Shown in pieces: positions 22,765-29,678 of a stretch of DNA of 34,819 bases. The stretch covers positions 1-34,819 of the forward strand of contig JBKQPR010000053.1 in NCBI GenBank assembly GCA_052144935.1, written 5' to 3'. The notes beneath the pieces are model-generated. The model was not told the DNA's origin and searched no databases. It saw only the letters and a list, made by a program, of their open reading frames with translations. This stretch comes from JOPF133 sp052144935 (GTDB lineage: Bacteria > Acidobacteriota > Terriglobia > Bryobacterales > Bryobacteraceae). Within the stretch, counting starts at the first letter, position 1, and every line of letters starts with the position of its first letter. The translations under genes were made by a program, and so were the position numbers.

Positions 22765-22833
22765 CAGTTCCGGAGGCAGTACGGCGTCGCCGGCGGGATC
22801 CGAGCGGAAGGCCGCGTGCGGCGCGCCGCGCTC

Positions 22834-23112
22834 TTAGATGCCGATGAAGAGAGTCATCCGCGAACCATCGCAGCAGACGGCCTCCACGCGCGAGAGGACC
22901 ACGCCGGAGATTTCTGCGATGCGATCTTCCATATCGCCCTTGGACGCCGGCAGGCGGTCTCCCGAATGCAGCTTGAGGGCGCTGAGAATGCGCTCCTGGC
23001 TCACCTTGCGCAGCCCGTAGAAGTCGATATCGCCGACCAGGGGGGCCTGCGCCCCCGCGGACGCCGCCGCCAGCATCCACGTCGCCAGCCCCAGCACCGG
23101 AGTCCGCTTCAC
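22834..23112 (-). CDS. Signal-peptide and POTRA-like N-terminal fragment of the split HEAT-repeat gene
   Basis: A 92-aa reading frame. The signal peptide MKRTPVLGLATWMLAAASAGA is followed by a small alpha/beta unit, VGDIDFYGLRKVSQERILSA then GDRLPASKGDMEDRIAEISG and VEAVCCDGSRMTLFIGI. It resembles one POTRA-like module (beta-alpha-alpha-beta-beta with 'I-x-F-x-G-L-x-x-V'). It stops at TAA 22834-22836, after which the same frame continues into the helical part of the protein. Intact, the product would be 360 aa: secreted, POTRA-like module plus HEAT-like solenoid. The upstream space (to 23267) has no obvious promoter. I consider both pieces one broken or mis-sequenced gene. Confidence 0.65.
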   Translation of the reverse strand: MKRTPVLGLATWMLAAASAGAQAPLVGDIDFYGLRKVSQERILSALKLHSGDRLPASKGDMEDRIAEISGVVLSRVEAVCCDGSRMTLFIGI

Positions 23113-23267
23113 ACTAATAGGGACGTGGTGGCGGCCGGTTCGATTTCCCGCAAAGTCGTTGAAAAATAAGCCCAGTTGTGGCTACTGAGCCACAGACGGC
23201 GCGGCCCGCGAGGCTTCCGCGCGCTCCCGGCCGGCGAATGGATCGGCCCCTACTTCCGTTGCCGGGC

Positions 23268-23717
23268 TTACTTCTGTTGCTGCGCCAGCGGACCGATGAT
23301 CGGAAGAACCACCGTCTTCCCCTGGTACGCCGAGAAGATCATGTAGAGCCACAGGATGAAGAAGCCCAGACCAACCAGCGGCAACAGGAACGAGAGGGCG
23401 TAGAGGTGGAGGATGGAAACGATCAACCCGAAGGCCACGTCGAACACGATGATCCCCACGCCTAGGAAAATGGCCTGGAACGCGTGGAAGCGCACCGTGC
23501 GGTTTTTGCTGTAAGGTTCCAGCACCAGGAATATGATGCCGGTAATGAACGTCAGCACGTAGCACAGCGCCGAGGCGGCATTGTCCGTGAGGCCGCCCGC
23601 AGCCGCCGGCGCACCGGGTCCGGACGCCGCCGGATCCGCTGTCCCTGCAACAGCGCCGCCGCATTTGGCGCAAAAGCGCCCTTCTACCGGCGCACCGCAA
23701 GTCCCGCAAAAAGGCAT
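23268..23717 (-). CDS. Zinc-ribbon DUF4870-type membrane protein
   Basis: A 149-aa protein from ATG 23717, supported by AAGGGGG 6-7 nt upstream. The N-terminus is a zinc ribbon with two CxxC pairs (MPFCGTCGAPVEGRFCAKCG), then a flexible Ala/Gly/Pro linker (AGTADPAASGPGAPAAAGG). The C-terminal part has three hydrophobic helices: LCYVLTFITGIIFLVLEPY, FQAIFLGVGIIVFDVAFGLI and LLPLVGLGFFILWLYMIFSA. The sequence between helices 1 and 2 (SKNRTVRFHAFQAIFL) is the hallmark of the DUF4870 family, small membrane proteins of unknown function. An upstream ATG (23756) would add only 13 codons. The adjacent small membrane peptide at 23830-23988 is on the same strand and may be linked. Confidence 0.87.
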   Translation of the reverse strand: MPFCGTCGAPVEGRFCAKCGGAVAGTADPAASGPGAPAAAGGLTDNAASALCYVLTFITGIIFLVLEPYSKNRTVRFHAFQAIFLGVGIIVFDVAFGLIVSILHLYALSFLLPLVGLGFFILWLYMIFSAYQGKTVVLPIIGPLAQQQK

Positions 23718-23829
23718 TACATACCCCCTTATGGACTCTACTGTGAGATGGCACATACAGCAAGAGGTTTTTGTGTGGCATAGTACTTTCGCTGGTTTCC
23801 GGGCCCAGCGGGAACCCAGAGGGGCGCCG

Positions 23830-23988
23830 CTACTTCCCCGGGGCGCCGAGCACCAGCAGAGGCACCACCGCGCCCACCGCCGCGCCGCCGATCAGCGCTA
23901 CATTGCCTGCGCCCAGAAACGAAACCAGTAAGCCCAAGAGCGAGCCGATGCCCGCTCCCACCACCGCGATCATGAGCCTTTTTGCCAT
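23830..23988 (-). CDS. 52-aa hydrophobic membrane peptide
   Basis: A short gene from ATG 23988 to TAG 23830. The product starts MAKRLMIAVVGAGIGSLLG and continues through LLVSFLGAGNVALIGGAAVG to VVPLLVLGAPGK. It has two Gly-rich hydrophobic segments with GxxxG-like spacing, a basic N-terminus (K3, R4) and a short polar tail, consistent with a small two-helix membrane protein. A -10-like TACAAT lies 17 nt upstream of the ATG. It lies between the divergent alcohol dehydrogenase gene and the zinc-ribbon membrane protein. The function is unknown; small Gly-rich membrane peptides of this kind can be subunits, regulators or toxins. Confidence 0.6.
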   Translation of the reverse strand: MAKRLMIAVVGAGIGSLLGLLVSFLGAGNVALIGGAAVGAVVPLLVLGAPGK

Positions 23989-24005
23989 TTTGGGATTTGT
24001 CCACG

Positions 24006-24011
24006 ATTGTA
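24006..24011 (-). promoter_or_regulatory. -10-like hexamer of the small membrane peptide gene
   Basis: TACAAT (5/6) on the minus strand, 17 nt before the ATG at 23988. It lies in the short divergent space shared with the alcohol dehydrogenase gene. Confidence 0.35.
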
Positions 24012-24035
24012 GCGCGCCCGCGGGAGAATGGAGGT

Positions 24036-25031
24036 ATGAAAGCCTGCATGCTCTCCAATCCGGCGCCTGTCGACTCGAACCCGCTGCGCTTCGGCGACTA
24101 CCCCGATCCCACGGTGGGACCCGGCGAGGTGCTGGTGCGCGTCCAGGCCTGCGGGGTATGCCGCACCGACCTGCACGTGGTGGAGGGCGAGCTGGAACAG
24201 CGCAAATCGCCGTTGGCTCCGGGCCACCAGGTAGTCGGTGTGGTGGAGCGGTGCGGGCCGGGCGCCACCCGGTTCCAGGAGGGCGCCCGCGTGGGAGTGC
24301 CCTGGCTGCACCATACCTGCGGCGTGTGCGAATTCTGCCGCACGGGCCGCGAAAACCTCTGCGAGCGGGCCGTCTTCACCGGCTGGATGGTGGATGGCGG
24401 TTATGCCGAATACGTGGCCGCCCACCAGGATTTCGTCTACGCTCTGCCCGAGGGCGCCAGCGAACTGCACGTGGCCCCCCTGCTCTGCGCCGGCATCATC
24501 GGGTTCCGGACGCTGCGGGTTTCCGGCGTCCAGCCCGGTGGCACGCTCGGCATGTACGGGTTTGGCGCGGCCGCGCACGTGGCCATTCAGGTGGCGCGGC
24601 ACTGGAATATCCAGGTCTACGCCTTCTCGCGCGACGCCCAGCACCGCGACCTGGCGCGCGAACTCGGGGCCGTGTGGTTCGGCGGCTCCTTCGACGAGCC
24701 GCCCGCGAAACTGGACGCCGCCCTGATCTTTGCCCCCGCCGGAGAACTGGTGATCGCCGCCTTGCGGGTATTGAAGCGCGGCGGCACGGTCGCCTTGGGC
24801 GGCATTCACATGAGCCCCATTCCAGCGCTCGATTACAACCTGCTGTATCACGAACGGGTGGTGCGCAGCGTGGCCAACAACACCCGGCGCGACGGCGAGG
24901 ATTTTCTACGCCTGGCCGCCGAAATCCCCATTCGGACCGAAGTGCGCGAGTTCCCGCTGGCCGAAGCCAACCAGGCGCTCCTCGCGCTCAAACAGGATGC
25001 CATTCGGGGAGCCGCGGTGCTGCGGGTGTGA
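24036..25031 (+). CDS. Zinc-dependent alcohol dehydrogenase family protein (MDR)
   Basis: A 331-aa medium-chain dehydrogenase/reductase. The catalytic zinc ligands are visible as C42 (ACGVCRTDLH) and H64 (PGHQVVG). The structural zinc lobe has the full four-cysteine set (C95, C98, C101, C109 in TCGVCEFCRTGRENLC). The NAD(P)-binding domain follows the cofactor loop LGMYGFGAAAHVAIQ. The GHQ variant and the short NAD domain resemble the AdhA/'alcohol dehydrogenase catalytic domain' subgroup that reduces aldehydes or oxidises primary alcohols; the substrate is not defined. The start at 24036 (GGAGGT just upstream) opens directly into the catalytic domain; the extra 18 codons to 23982 are unlikely. 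It is divergent from the small membrane peptide gene. Confidence 0.93.
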   Translation: MKACMLSNPAPVDSNPLRFGDYPDPTVGPGEVLVRVQACGVCRTDLHVVEGELEQRKSPLAPGHQVVGVVERCGPGATRFQEGARVGVPWLHHTCGVCEFCRTGRENLCERAVFTGWMVDGGYAEYVAAHQDFVYALPEGASELHVAPLLCAGIIGFRTLRVSGVQPGGTLGMYGFGAAAHVAIQVARHWNIQVYAFSRDAQHRDLARELGAVWFGGSFDEPPAKLDAALIFAPAGELVIAALRVLKRGGTVALGGIHMSPIPALDYNLLYHERVVRSVANNTRRDGEDFLRLAAEIPIRTEVREFPLAEANQALLALKQDAIRGAAVLRV

Positions 25032-25055
25032 GCAGCTTGCCGGGCTGCCGTTGTG

Positions 25056-25175
25056 TTCACCGCGGAGGCACGGAGAGCACGGAGGAAGCGCGGAGAAAAC
25101 CAACCTCTCGATTTTCGGCTTGTGTTGTTTTCCCTTTGCGCTACTTTGCGCCTTGGCGGCTTGGCGAGAGATTCC
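25056..25175. repeat. Degenerate dispersed-repeat-like element (CGGAGGCA / TTTGCGCC words)
   Basis: 25061-25098 consists of short purine-rich units (CGCGGAGGCA, CGGAGAGCA, CGGAGGAAG, CGGAGAAAA). 25132-25170 has CTTTGCGCTA, CTTTGCGCCTTGG, CGGCTTGGCGAGAG. This word pair resembles an intergenic repeat seen in many environmental bacterial genomes (from memory). It lies between convergent genes, and its right end encodes the last residues of the FtsB-like protein. Confidence 0.5.
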
Positions 25176-25482
25176 CAGGGGTTGACCGCGGGCCGGCTGG
25201 GGGCCCGGTGATGAAAACCCTTTCGTCGGGATGCACCAGCTTCAGTTGCTCGCGGATGATCTGCTCCTGCACTTCCGGATCCTCGCTCAGCCGCCTGATG
25301 TGGTCGCGCATCTGCTCGATTTCGCGCGTCAACTTCGTGTTGACCTTTTCCATCTCCAGGATGGCGGCCTCTTTTTCGAACAGGGCCTGCGCGCCCCTGG
25401 GACCACGCAACGTGACAAATGCATAACTCGCCACCGCGAGCACAGCCAGGACATAACAAAAACGGATGAGGGAGGCTTTCAT
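25141..25482 (-). CDS. FtsB/DivIC-like septum formation initiator protein
   Basis: A 113-aa protein from ATG 25482, with GGAGG-like purines absent but a clean short N-terminus. A single transmembrane helix (FCYVLAVLAVASYAFVTL) is preceded by a short cytoplasmic tail. A coiled coil follows (FEKEAAILEMEKVNTKLTRE, IEQMRDHIRRLSEDPEVQEQ), then the FtsB-type ending IREQLKLVHPDERVFI. That is the FtsB/DivIC layout: an inner-membrane bitopic protein that joins FtsL and FtsQ in the divisome. The final 20 residues (after FITGP) are unusual and overlap a repeat-like sequence, so the 3' end may have been replaced by the repeat. It is divergent from cutA. Confidence 0.82.
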   Translation of the reverse strand: MKASLIRFCYVLAVLAVASYAFVTLRGPRGAQALFEKEAAILEMEKVNTKLTREIEQMRDHIRRLSEDPEVQEQIIREQLKLVHPDERVFITGPPAGPRSTPGNLSPSRQGAK

Positions 25483-25542
25483 GCGCGTCGAGCCTGGAAG
25501 ATAATGGTAGCACCGGTTACGGGCTTCGAATCGATTTTTTTC

Positions 25543-25878
25543 ATGACCGACAAGATTGTGATTCTCTGCACTTGCACAGGCGCGGAAGAAGCCGGGAGGC
25601 TGGCCGGCAGCTTGGTGGAAGCGCGGCTGGCTGCCTGCGTCAGCGTGATTCCGCACGTCCGCAGCTACTATCGGTGGAAGGGCGCCATGGAATCGTCCGA
25701 TGAGTATCTGCTGGCGATCAAGTCGTCGCGGCGGCTGTTCGACGCGCTGCGCGCCCACATCGCCAAAGTGCATTCCTATGAAGTTCCCGAGATCCTGGCC
25801 CTGCCGGTGGTGGCGGGTTCGGACGACTATTTGATCTGGCTGGACGCCAATCTCGACAGCCCGGCGGAGAAGGCCTAG
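25543..25878 (+). CDS. cutA: CutA1-type divalent-cation tolerance protein
   Basis: A 111-aa protein of family length. Recognisable CutA1 blocks include VILCTCTGAEEAGRLAGSLV, then EARLAACVSVIPHVRSYYRW and KGAMESSDEYLLAIKSS, with the C-terminal YEVPEILALPVVAGSDDYL and WL. CutA1 proteins are very stable cytosolic trimers with a ferredoxin-like fold. They were named for copper tolerance, but the molecular role is still unclear. I chose ATG 25543 (MTDKIVIL); an in-frame ATG at 25504 would add 13 residues not typical of the family. It heads a run in which the next start shares a base with its stop (TAGTG), followed by the HAD and sensor genes. Confidence 0.92.
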   Translation: MTDKIVILCTCTGAEEAGRLAGSLVEARLAACVSVIPHVRSYYRWKGAMESSDEYLLAIKSSRRLFDALRAHIAKVHSYEVPEILALPVVAGSDDYLIWLDANLDSPAEKA

Positions 25879-26561
25879 TGGCGCTGCCGGGCGGTCTCCA
25901 CGAGCCGGTTTCCGGGCTGGCTCTGATCTTCGATATGGACGGCGTGCTGCTCGATTCCAACCCCGCGCATCGCCGGGCCTGGGAACTCTTCAACCGGCGC
26001 TTCGGCCTGGAGACCACCGAGCCAATGCACCAGCGCATGTATGGGAAGCGCAACGACGAGATCGTGCGCGATGTCTTTGGAGACCTTCCGCCCCAGGAAG
26101 TGGCGGCGCGCAGTGCGGCCAAGGAAGCTCTCTACCGCGAGATGATTGGGGGCCGGGTCGAGAGCATGCTGGTGCCGGGCCTGCGCCGGTTTCTCGACCG
26201 GTACGCCGCGTTTCCCAAAGCCGTGGCCAGCAACGCCGAGCCGGCCAATGTCCGCTTCCTCCTGGACCGTGCCGGATTGCGCCGCTACTTTCGCGTGGTG
26301 GTGGACGGACATCAGGTGCGCCATCCCAAGCCCGATCCGGAGGTGTATCTGCGCGCCGCCGGGCTGCTCGGCCGGCCCCCCGCCGATTGCATCGTCTTTG
26401 AGGATTCTTACGCCGGACTGGCGGCCGGAAGGGCGGCCGGAATGCGCGTGGTGGGAGTCTTGACGACGCATCCGGAGTTGCCCGGGGCCAGCCTGACCAT
26501 CCATAATTTCCTCAGCGGGGATTTAGAAGAATGGCTGTTGGCCCAGGAAGGGGCAAAATGA
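25878..26561 (+). CDS. HAD-superfamily hydrolase (beta-phosphoglucomutase-like)
   Basis: A 227-aa protein whose GTG start shares its G with the cutA stop. All four HAD motifs are visible: motif I LIFDMDGVLLDS (nucleophile D19, acid/base D21), motif II AVASNAE, motif III Lys in RHPKPDPEVY and motif IV VFEDSYAGLAAG. The alpha-helical cap between motifs I and II (about 30-95) puts it in the C1-cap group with beta-phosphoglucomutase and phosphoglycolate phosphatase. It should act on a small phosphorylated sugar or similar metabolite; the exact substrate is not evident. Its stop overlaps the start of the next gene (ATGA), so the three genes are probably translated as one message. Confidence 0.9.
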   Translation: MALPGGLHEPVSGLALIFDMDGVLLDSNPAHRRAWELFNRRFGLETTEPMHQRMYGKRNDEIVRDVFGDLPPQEVAARSAAKEALYREMIGGRVESMLVPGLRRFLDRYAAFPKAVASNAEPANVRFLLDRAGLRRYFRVVVDGHQVRHPKPDPEVYLRAAGLLGRPPADCIVFEDSYAGLAAGRAAGMRVVGVLTTHPELPGASLTIHNFLSGDLEEWLLAQEGAK

Positions 26562-28918
26562 GACGCGCTCCCGTTTGGGCGCTGGCGGGCGCGGCATGCC
26601 TATGCCTGCCCTCGGCGGCCCAGACGCGGCTCTCGCTGTCGGAGGCCGGAGCGCGCAAGCCGCCCGATTACACCGCCGCCCATCTCGACCAGGCGGTCAC
26701 CGTGCGCGGCGTCGTCGCTGCCCCGGCCTTCCATTTCCCGGTGTACACCGTGCTGGCCCTCGCGGATGGGCCGGGCGGCGGCGCATTGGAGCTGCCGCGT
26801 AGCGACAGCCGGTTGGATTCCCTGCATCCGGGCGATGAAATCGAAGCCACCGGAACCGTAATCATGGTGGCCGGGATGGTGTTGATACGGCCCTCCTCCG
26901 TAACCACGTTGGGCCATAAGAGTCCGCCCGCGGCGCTCGATCTCCCCCTTCCCCAGCTCCAGAGCCTGGCTTACCTCGGCCGCCTGGTGCGCACCGAAGG
27001 GCGGATTCAGGAAATCGGTGAAACCAGTTCGGGCGAGTTCCTGGTGATCGCCGAGGCGGACGCAAGGTATCGCATCTTCGTGCCGCTGGGCGGCCGCACG
27101 CCGGCCGGTCTCGCCTCACTCGTGAGCGAGGGCGATCGCGTGCGGGTCACCGGCGTGGCCTATCAGTATGCCCCGCGCCGGCCTTACAACCGCGACTTCG
27201 AGCTGCTGGCCGCCGGGCCGGCGGATATCGTGCGGCTCGAGCGCGCCCGCTTCATACCGACCGTGGCTCTGGGTGTAGCGCTGGCCCTGGTGGCGCTGAC
27301 GGCCATCCTGCTGTGGACCCGCGAGCGCCGCATGAACACGCAACGCGCCACCCTGCGCAAGACCTATCAGCTCGGGGAAGACATTCTGAGCTCGCCCACG
27401 CCGGAAGCCGCCTCCGAGCGAATCGCCGAGGCACTGCCGGCCATCCTCGGCGTCACCCGCGTGCGGCTGTATATCCACAACCGCGGCGCCGGCACTTTGG
27501 ATGAGGTGGCCGTGAAGAATGGCAAGGTCGTCTCCATCCCGCTAGCCCCCGCGCCGGACAACACTCAGTCTGGCGCGGCCGCATGCTTCCACTACCGCAC
27601 CCTGCTGGTCGTGCCGGATACCGCGCGCAGCCCCTTCCCGATGGTGGCCGGCGGACCCGCGGGCGGATCCATGGACGGCGCCATGCCCAAGGCGCAACTT
27701 TTCGTGCCCATGGTGACGCAGGGCGATCTGGTGGGCGTGATGGAGCTCGACCAGGACAACCGCGCCCGAGTGTTCCACGCCGATGAGCAGGCGCTCGCGC
27801 AGCACCTGGCCAATCAGATGGCCGTGGCGCTTAAGCTGCTGGGCCAGCGTTCCGTGCAGGAACAGCTCTTCCGCACCGAGAAACTGGCGGCGGTGGGCCG
27901 TCTGATTTCAGGCGTAGTGAACGAGTTGCAAACGCCCCTGGCGTCGATTGCCGATCTGGCCACGCGGGCGGCCCGCACCGTGCATGGCGGCGCGGCCGGG
28001 AAAGATTTGGCAGCCATCGCGGCGGAGGCGGAGAAGGCCTCCGCCATGGTAGCGCGGCTGGTCTCCTTCGCGGCGGCCGGTCCAGCCGAGGCGCGCCCCG
28101 TTTCCATCGGCACTCTGCTGCGCAACCTGGTCGACTTCCGCGAGAGAGACTGGAAGGCCTCCGGCATCAAGGTGCGCGATCTGGTCACCGGCGAGCCCCT
28201 GATGGTGATGGGATCGCACGGCCAGTTGGAACAGGTTTTTCTGCGGCTGCTGGTGCACGCCGAGCAGTCCCTGGCCGCCGCCCCCGAAAAGGTGCTCACC
28301 ATCCGCACCAGCCTGCTGGCGCGCATGGTGGTGGTGGAGATCGTCTTCAGCGCGCGCGGCGAGGCACACAACCCGGAGGAAGTGGCCGCCATATTGGGCG
28401 TGACCCGCAGCGTGATTGCCGGGCATGGCGGCGAGGTCCGGCTGATCGAGAAGAGTCATGCGGATGTGCGTTTCGAGGTGGAGCTGCCCCTCCTGGCGAA
28501 GGAGCGTGCCGTGCTCGTGGATTCGTCGGCCAACGAGCGGGCGGCACCATCCGGCCGCCGCATGACCGCTCTGGTGATCGAAACCGAGGAAACCGCCCTG
28601 CGCCAGATTCTTGGCCTGTTGGCCGCCCGCGGCTACCGGGTAGTGCCCGTCAACAACACCGATACGGGGCTCGATCTGGCGCAACGCTTGCGCTTCGACG
28701 TGGTTTTCTGTTCGGTGCGCGCGCCGGGTTTGAACTGGGTGGAGCTGGCCGAGCGGATACAGAGCAAGGTCACCGGTTTCGTGCTGATGTCGGACGGGTA
28801 CGACGCCGAGTTGGCGGCCGATTTCGAAGCCGACGGCCGCTTCGTGCTGGCCAAGCCGGTGCAGGACTCCGAACTGCGGAAGGTGCTGGGATCCATCGAG
28901 CGGCCCATCCCCGCGTGA
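26558..28918 (+). CDS. Degenerate hybrid histidine kinase (pseudo-kinase with pseudo-receiver)
   Basis: A 786-aa membrane protein from ATG 26558 (ATGA overlap, AGGAAGGGG before it). It has a signal peptide (1-21), a periplasmic region of two beta-barrel-like repeats (35-228; 'GDEIEATGTV' and 'GDRVRVTGVA' strands suggest OB-type folds), a transmembrane helix (233-253) and a GAF-like domain (about 270-428). The dimerisation helix follows, RTEKLAAVGRLISGVVNELQ. There the H-box reads V-N455-E-L instead of A-H-E-L, so the phosphorylated His is missing. The ATPase-like domain lacks a normal N box (RLLVHAEQSL) and the G1/DxGxG motif (VFSARGEAHN); only HGGEVRL recalls the fold. The C-terminal receiver lacks the acidic pair (VIETEE) and its acceptor Asp (Ser719 in VVFCSVRAPG), but Lys766 is kept. 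It cannot phosphorylate by the normal route. Confidence 0.88.
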   Translation: MRRAPVWALAGAACLCLPSAAQTRLSLSEAGARKPPDYTAAHLDQAVTVRGVVAAPAFHFPVYTVLALADGPGGGALELPRSDSRLDSLHPGDEIEATGTVIMVAGMVLIRPSSVTTLGHKSPPAALDLPLPQLQSLAYLGRLVRTEGRIQEIGETSSGEFLVIAEADARYRIFVPLGGRTPAGLASLVSEGDRVRVTGVAYQYAPRRPYNRDFELLAAGPADIVRLERARFIPTVALGVALALVALTAILLWTRERRMNTQRATLRKTYQLGEDILSSPTPEAASERIAEALPAILGVTRVRLYIHNRGAGTLDEVAVKNGKVVSIPLAPAPDNTQSGAAACFHYRTLLVVPDTARSPFPMVAGGPAGGSMDGAMPKAQLFVPMVTQGDLVGVMELDQDNRARVFHADEQALAQHLANQMAVALKLLGQRSVQEQLFRTEKLAAVGRLISGVVNELQTPLASIADLATRAARTVHGGAAGKDLAAIAAEAEKASAMVARLVSFAAAGPAEARPVSIGTLLRNLVDFRERDWKASGIKVRDLVTGEPLMVMGSHGQLEQVFLRLLVHAEQSLAAAPEKVLTIRTSLLARMVVVEIVFSARGEAHNPEEVAAILGVTRSVIAGHGGEVRLIEKSHADVRFEVELPLLAKERAVLVDSSANERAAPSGRRMTALVIETEETALRQILGLLAARGYRVVPVNNTDTGLDLAQRLRFDVVFCSVRAPGLNWVELAERIQSKVTGFVLMSDGYDAELAADFEADGRFVLAKPVQDSELRKVLGSIERPIPA

Positions 28919-29075
28919 GGGTGCGGGGCCCGGCGCCCTGTCGCAGGCGTTAGAGTAAGCCCGGACTGCGAGCGGCGCTTCCACGGGTAGGGGCCTTATT
29001 GGTTCGCTGGACCCTTCGGGATAGGCCGAGGGCGTTACCCGGACCCTGCTGGAGCTTTCCTGCGTAACGAACCCA

Positions 29076-29160
29076 TTCCGAACAATATGTTCGGAAATTT
29101 GGGGATGCTTTGTTGAAAACAAGGTAGTTAGCATAGGGGGAACCGAACATCTATGTTCGG
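29076..29160. promoter_or_regulatory. Paired CCGAACA / TGTTCGG operator-like palindromes
   Basis: TTCCGAACAATATGTTCGGAA (29076-29096, arms of 9, centre ATA) and CCGAACATCTATGTTCGG (29143-29160, arms of 8). Their centres are about 65 bp apart, roughly six helical turns. The half-site resembles the CGAAC/GTTCG halves of Gram-positive LexA boxes, but the spacers (5 and 6 bases) differ from the usual 4. A TTGTT-GAA-AACAA hairpin lies between them. No gene start is adjacent. Confidence 0.5.
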
Positions 29161-29353
29161 AATCCCTTTCCTCGGGGCAATTCGCTCTCGCGAAGCCCTC
29201 CCCAAGCCATATTGTATGCTGCGGGCGGGCGGAGGCCGGCGGGGGAGAAGGCGGTGCGGAATGGTAAGTGCTTGGAATGATTAGAGTTGGAAGAGTGGAA
29301 AAAGGTAGCGAAGTTTGCGAACGTGGGGGGGCCCTTCAGAAGTTTACATGATG

Positions 29354-29476
29354 CCGGTTACTGGGTGTCCCTTTCACTCACCTACCGCTTCGCCGGGTAG
29401 CACGGGCTGCGCCGCGTGGGCTGCCCTGCCCCAAGGTCTGGCGGTCGGGTGAGTCAAGGGGATACCCAGTTGCCGG
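29354..29476. repeat. 123-bp imperfect inverted repeat (fold-back element)
   Basis: The left arm 29354-29382 (CCGGTTACTGGGTGTCCC and on to ACTCACC) pairs with the right arm 29448-29476 at 24 of 29 positions. The 65-bp interior has its own stems (CTACC...GGTAG and GGGCTGCG...). The element could be a MITE-like transposable remnant, a bidirectional terminator between the two convergent operons, or a structured RNA. Confidence 0.6.
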
Positions 29477-29548
29477 TTTATGGCGAGTGGGCCGCCCTCC
29501 ACCGACGGCGCCGTCTGATGGGGCGGGCCGCTGCCCAGGCGTTGTGCA

Positions 29549-29593
29549 TTCTGTGAACGCTTCTGTAGCGGCGGGGATTTCGGCTTCACAGAA
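29549..29593. repeat. TTCTGTGAA inverted repeat
   Basis: TTCTGTGAA (29549-29557) and TTCACAGAA (29585-29593) are perfect complements separated by 27 bp, flanked by GC-rich sequence on both sides. It lies about 90 nt beyond the stop of the efflux lipoprotein gene on the minus strand, so it may act in transcript ending. Confidence 0.45.
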
Positions 29594-29678
29594 CGCCCCA
29601 TTCGCTCCGGCTCAACTCGGCCGCCGCTCCCGGTCCCGGCTGGCCTTTCATTATCAGGCGCTCATTCAGCTCAACAGC

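Larger units (their letters stand above)
28919..29678. other. Convergent intergenic region with several palindromes, no supported gene
   Basis: 760 bp between the 3' ends of the sensor gene and the efflux operon, so no promoter is expected here. Candidate open frames lack any domain or good start. The stretch contains two CCGAACA palindromes, a 123-bp inverted repeat and a TTCTGTGAA inverted repeat, listed separately. A residual mobile element or an unrecognised RNA gene is possible. Confidence 0.5.

Noticed and set aside
27908..29134. 408-codon minus-strand open frame
   Set aside because: Antisense to the pseudo-kinase gene, with no domain.
28950..29150. 66-codon minus-strand open frame starting inside the second palindrome
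   Set aside because: No recognisable domain and no ribosome-binding site; the start codon falls in an operator-like palindrome.
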